Shown piece by piece: positions 30,229 to 31,969 of a DNA stretch of 31,969 nucleotides. A model generated the notes under the pieces. The model did no database searches, was not told the origin of the DNA, and saw only the letters and a program-made list of their open reading frames with translations. The first letter of the stretch is position 1; the number at the start of each line of letters is the position of its first letter. The translations under genes were made by a program, and so were the position numbers. The stretch comes from a virus. The stretch lies in the IMG/VR virus record IMGVR_UViG_3300044638_004915, positions 1 through 31,969 of that record; one strand, 5' to 3'.

Positions 30229-31239
30229 ATGAACTTATTCCACAAAGCAGCCTGTTTCACGGATATTCATTACGGCGCTAAAAGCAATAGTGAAATACAC
30301 AATCAAGATTGTTTAGATTTTACTAAATGGTTTATAGAAGTTTCTAAACAACAAAATTGTGAAACTTGTATAATTCTAGGTGATTATCACAATAATAGAT
30401 CAACAATAAATACACGGACATTAGATTACATGCTTAAAGGTTTTGAATTGTTAAGCACTGCGTTTGAAAACACTTATATAATCCAAGGAAACCATGATTT
30501 ATTTTTTAAAGATAAACGTGATATCTCCAGTATAAAATGGGCATCCCATATAAAAAATATACATGTAATAGAAAAAGTTTCTTCTATTGGTAATGTAACA
30601 TTATGTCCTTGGTTGGTCGGGGATGAATGGAAATTACTTAACAAAATAAGTGGAAAATACATTTTTGGTCATTTTGAATTACCATCATTCTTTATGAATT
30701 CTCTCGTCCAAATGCCGGATCATGGCGAACTTCAGCTAGAAAATTTCCAAAATTATGAACTTGGATTCAGTGGACATTTTCATAAACGTCAAGCACGTGG
30801 AAACATGCATTATATTGGCAATGCATTCCCGCATAATTATGCAGACACCTGGGACGATGATAGAGGAATGATGATATTAGAATGGGGTGGTCAACCAGAA
30901 TATCATGCATGGCCTAAACAACCAACATTTAGAACTCTAAAATTAAGTGAATTAATAGACAATGCAGACAATGTTCTCAAGGAAAAACAGCACCTTAGAG
31001 TATCATTGGACATTGATATTTCATTTGAAGAAGCCAGTTTTATTAAAGAAAAATTTATTAGTGACTATGGGTTGCGTGAATTGACTTTAATAGCAGAGAA
31101 AAAAGTAGCAGAAATTAACAACAATATTGATATCCAAGGATTTGAAAGTATTGACACCATTGTTTCAAACCAGTTACTAAGCATCGAATCAGATGCATTT
31201 GACAAGAACACACTATTATCAATTTATAACGGATTATAA
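30229..31239 (+). CDS. 47: Recombination endonuclease subunit, T4 gp47-like (SbcD/Mre11 family)
   Basis: A 336-residue protein, almost the length of T4 gp47 (339). All metallophosphoesterase motifs are present: TDIHYG (Asp12, His14), LGDYHNNR (Asp52), QGNHD (Asn88, His89), GHFE (His148) and SGHFH (His183, His185). With gp46 it forms the Mre11-Rad50-type nuclease that resects DNA ends, feeding recombination-dependent replication and host DNA breakdown in T4. It starts at an ATG with AAGGA upstream, under its own consensus promoter, and gp46 follows after 5 bases. No residue loss seen. Confidence 0.93.
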   Translation: MNLFHKAACFTDIHYGAKSNSEIHNQDCLDFTKWFIEVSKQQNCETCIILGDYHNNRSTINTRTLDYMLKGFELLSTAFENTYIIQGNHDLFFKDKRDISSIKWASHIKNIHVIEKVSSIGNVTLCPWLVGDEWKLLNKISGKYIFGHFELPSFFMNSLVQMPDHGELQLENFQNYELGFSGHFHKRQARGNMHYIGNAFPHNYADTWDDDRGMMILEWGGQPEYHAWPKQPTFRTLKLSELIDNADNVLKEKQHLRVSLDIDISFEEASFIKEKFISDYGLRELTLIAEKKVAEINNNIDIQGFESIDTIVSNQLLSIESDAFDKNTLLSIYNGL

Positions 31240-31244
31240 ATTAA

Positions 31245-31969
31245 ATGACAATTGAATTTAAAGAACTAACAGTAAAAAATTTCATGAGTATTGGTAACCA
31301 AACACAAGCCGTGAATTTCAATAAAGAAAATCTTACCTTGGTTTTAGGAGAAAACCTAGATCAAGGTGGTGATGACAGCGGTAGTAGAAATGGTACTGGT
31401 AAAACTACAATAGTAAATGCGCTAAGCTTTGTCCTATTTGGTGTTGCCCTATCTAATATTAAACGTGATAATTTAATCAACAATATCAATAATAAAAACA
31501 TGTTAGTTACACTGACATTCAACAAAGACGGGGTTGATTATCATATCGAACGAGGCAGAAAACCAGCTATTTTCAACTTTACTAACTTATCAGATCCAGA
31601 AAAAAATCAAGAAAGTGATAGTCAAGGCGAATCCAAAGATACACAAAAAGATATTGATTTACTATTAGGAATGAGTCACGATATGTTCAAACATATAGTT
31701 GCACTTAACACATACACAGAAGCTTTTTTATCTATGAGAGCCAATGATCAACGTAATATCATGGAGCAATTACAAGGTATAACCATCCTTAGTGAAAAAG
31801 CAGATGTACTTAAAGAACAAATAAAAGTATCGAAAGAAAATATTATCAAAGAAAATGCTGAAATTGAAGCTATTAAAAAGTCAAATGAGAAAATACAACA
31901 AAGTATTGATACATTACTCATGCGGCAAAAAGCATGGAATAAACAACACCAGCTTGATTTAGAAAAGAT
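31245..31969 (+). CDS. 46: Recombination endonuclease subunit, T4 gp46-like (SbcC/Rad50 ATPase), partial
   Basis: The gene begins at the ATG at 31245, 5 bases after gp47, and runs out of the window, so about 241 residues are visible (T4 gp46 has 560). It starts FKELTVKNFMSIGNQTQAVNF. The Walker A loop follows at residues 35-55: LGENLDQGGDDSGSRNGTGK, with Lys53, including the gp46-type insertion before NGTGKTT. A Rad50-like Q-loop region follows (MFKHIVALNTYTEAFL). From about residue 180 the sequence becomes a charged coiled coil (EKADVLKEQIKVSKENIIKE). The Walker B and signature motifs would lie beyond the edge. It is the ATPase partner of gp47, probably on the same transcript. Confidence 0.92.
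   Translation, partial: MTIEFKELTVKNFMSIGNQTQAVNFNKENLTLVLGENLDQGGDDSGSRNGTGKTTIVNALSFVLFGVALSNIKRDNLINNINNKNMLVTLTFNKDGVDYHIERGRKPAIFNFTNLSDPEKNQESDSQGESKDTQKDIDLLLGMSHDMFKHIVALNTYTEAFLSMRANDQRNIMEQLQGITILSEKADVLKEQIKVSKENIIKENAEIEAIKKSNEKIQQSIDTLLMRQKAWNKQHQLDLEK

Overview
The window is a strongly AT-rich piece of a T4-like myovirus genome (tailed phage with a contractile tail), most likely from an aquatic environment. The identification rests on a run of T4-type baseplate genes (gp48-, gp53-, gp5-, gp25- and gp6-like) and on the block 55-47-46 (late sigma factor plus the recombination nuclease pair), which keeps the T4 gene order. Several structural proteins are of types I associate with marine and freshwater T4-like phages rather than with T4 itself: long modular tail proteins, a tail-fibre N-terminus with GKNYAGY and GQLWFD motifs, and a gp5 without a lysozyme domain. 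The host cannot be deduced from this sequence. No tRNA, integrase, insertion sequence or CRISPR was seen.

Layout. Positions 1-28488 are all on the minus strand and encode the baseplate and tail fibres, read from right to left: tail-tube cap (gp48-like), wedge gp53-like, a large putative hub protein, gp5-like hub/spike, gp25-like wedge, gp6-like wedge, a giant 4449-residue modular structural protein (13.35 kb, about 42% of the window), a short fibre with three 33-residue repeats, a complete subtilisin-like (S8) protease, a conserved 199-residue structural protein, and two related tail fibres (the last cut by the window edge). The genes are packed with 1-nt overlaps or gaps of a few bases. Only three gaps of about 20 bases or more occur, and each holds a TAAATA late-promoter-like box 18-22 nt upstream of a start codon. 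This suggests three late transcription units: gp48 to gp25, gp6 to the protease, and the 199-residue protein onward.

Positions 28500-31969 hold the early/middle genes. gp55 (late sigma factor) and gp47-gp46 (SbcCD-like nuclease) are on the plus strand, each unit preceded by a near-perfect host sigma-70 promoter with a 17-bp spacer. Between them, in antisense orientation, lies a free-standing HNH homing endonuclease flanked by inverted repeats.

How it works together: host RNA polymerase would read the gp55 and gp47/46 units from the strong early promoters. gp55 would then redirect polymerase to the TAAATA boxes for baseplate and fibre synthesis. The gp55 promoter and the first late promoter touch one another back to back, which could couple the two phases. 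The most unusual content is the giant protein, with its collection of adhesion-type modules, and the protease encoded two genes downstream of it in the same transcription unit.
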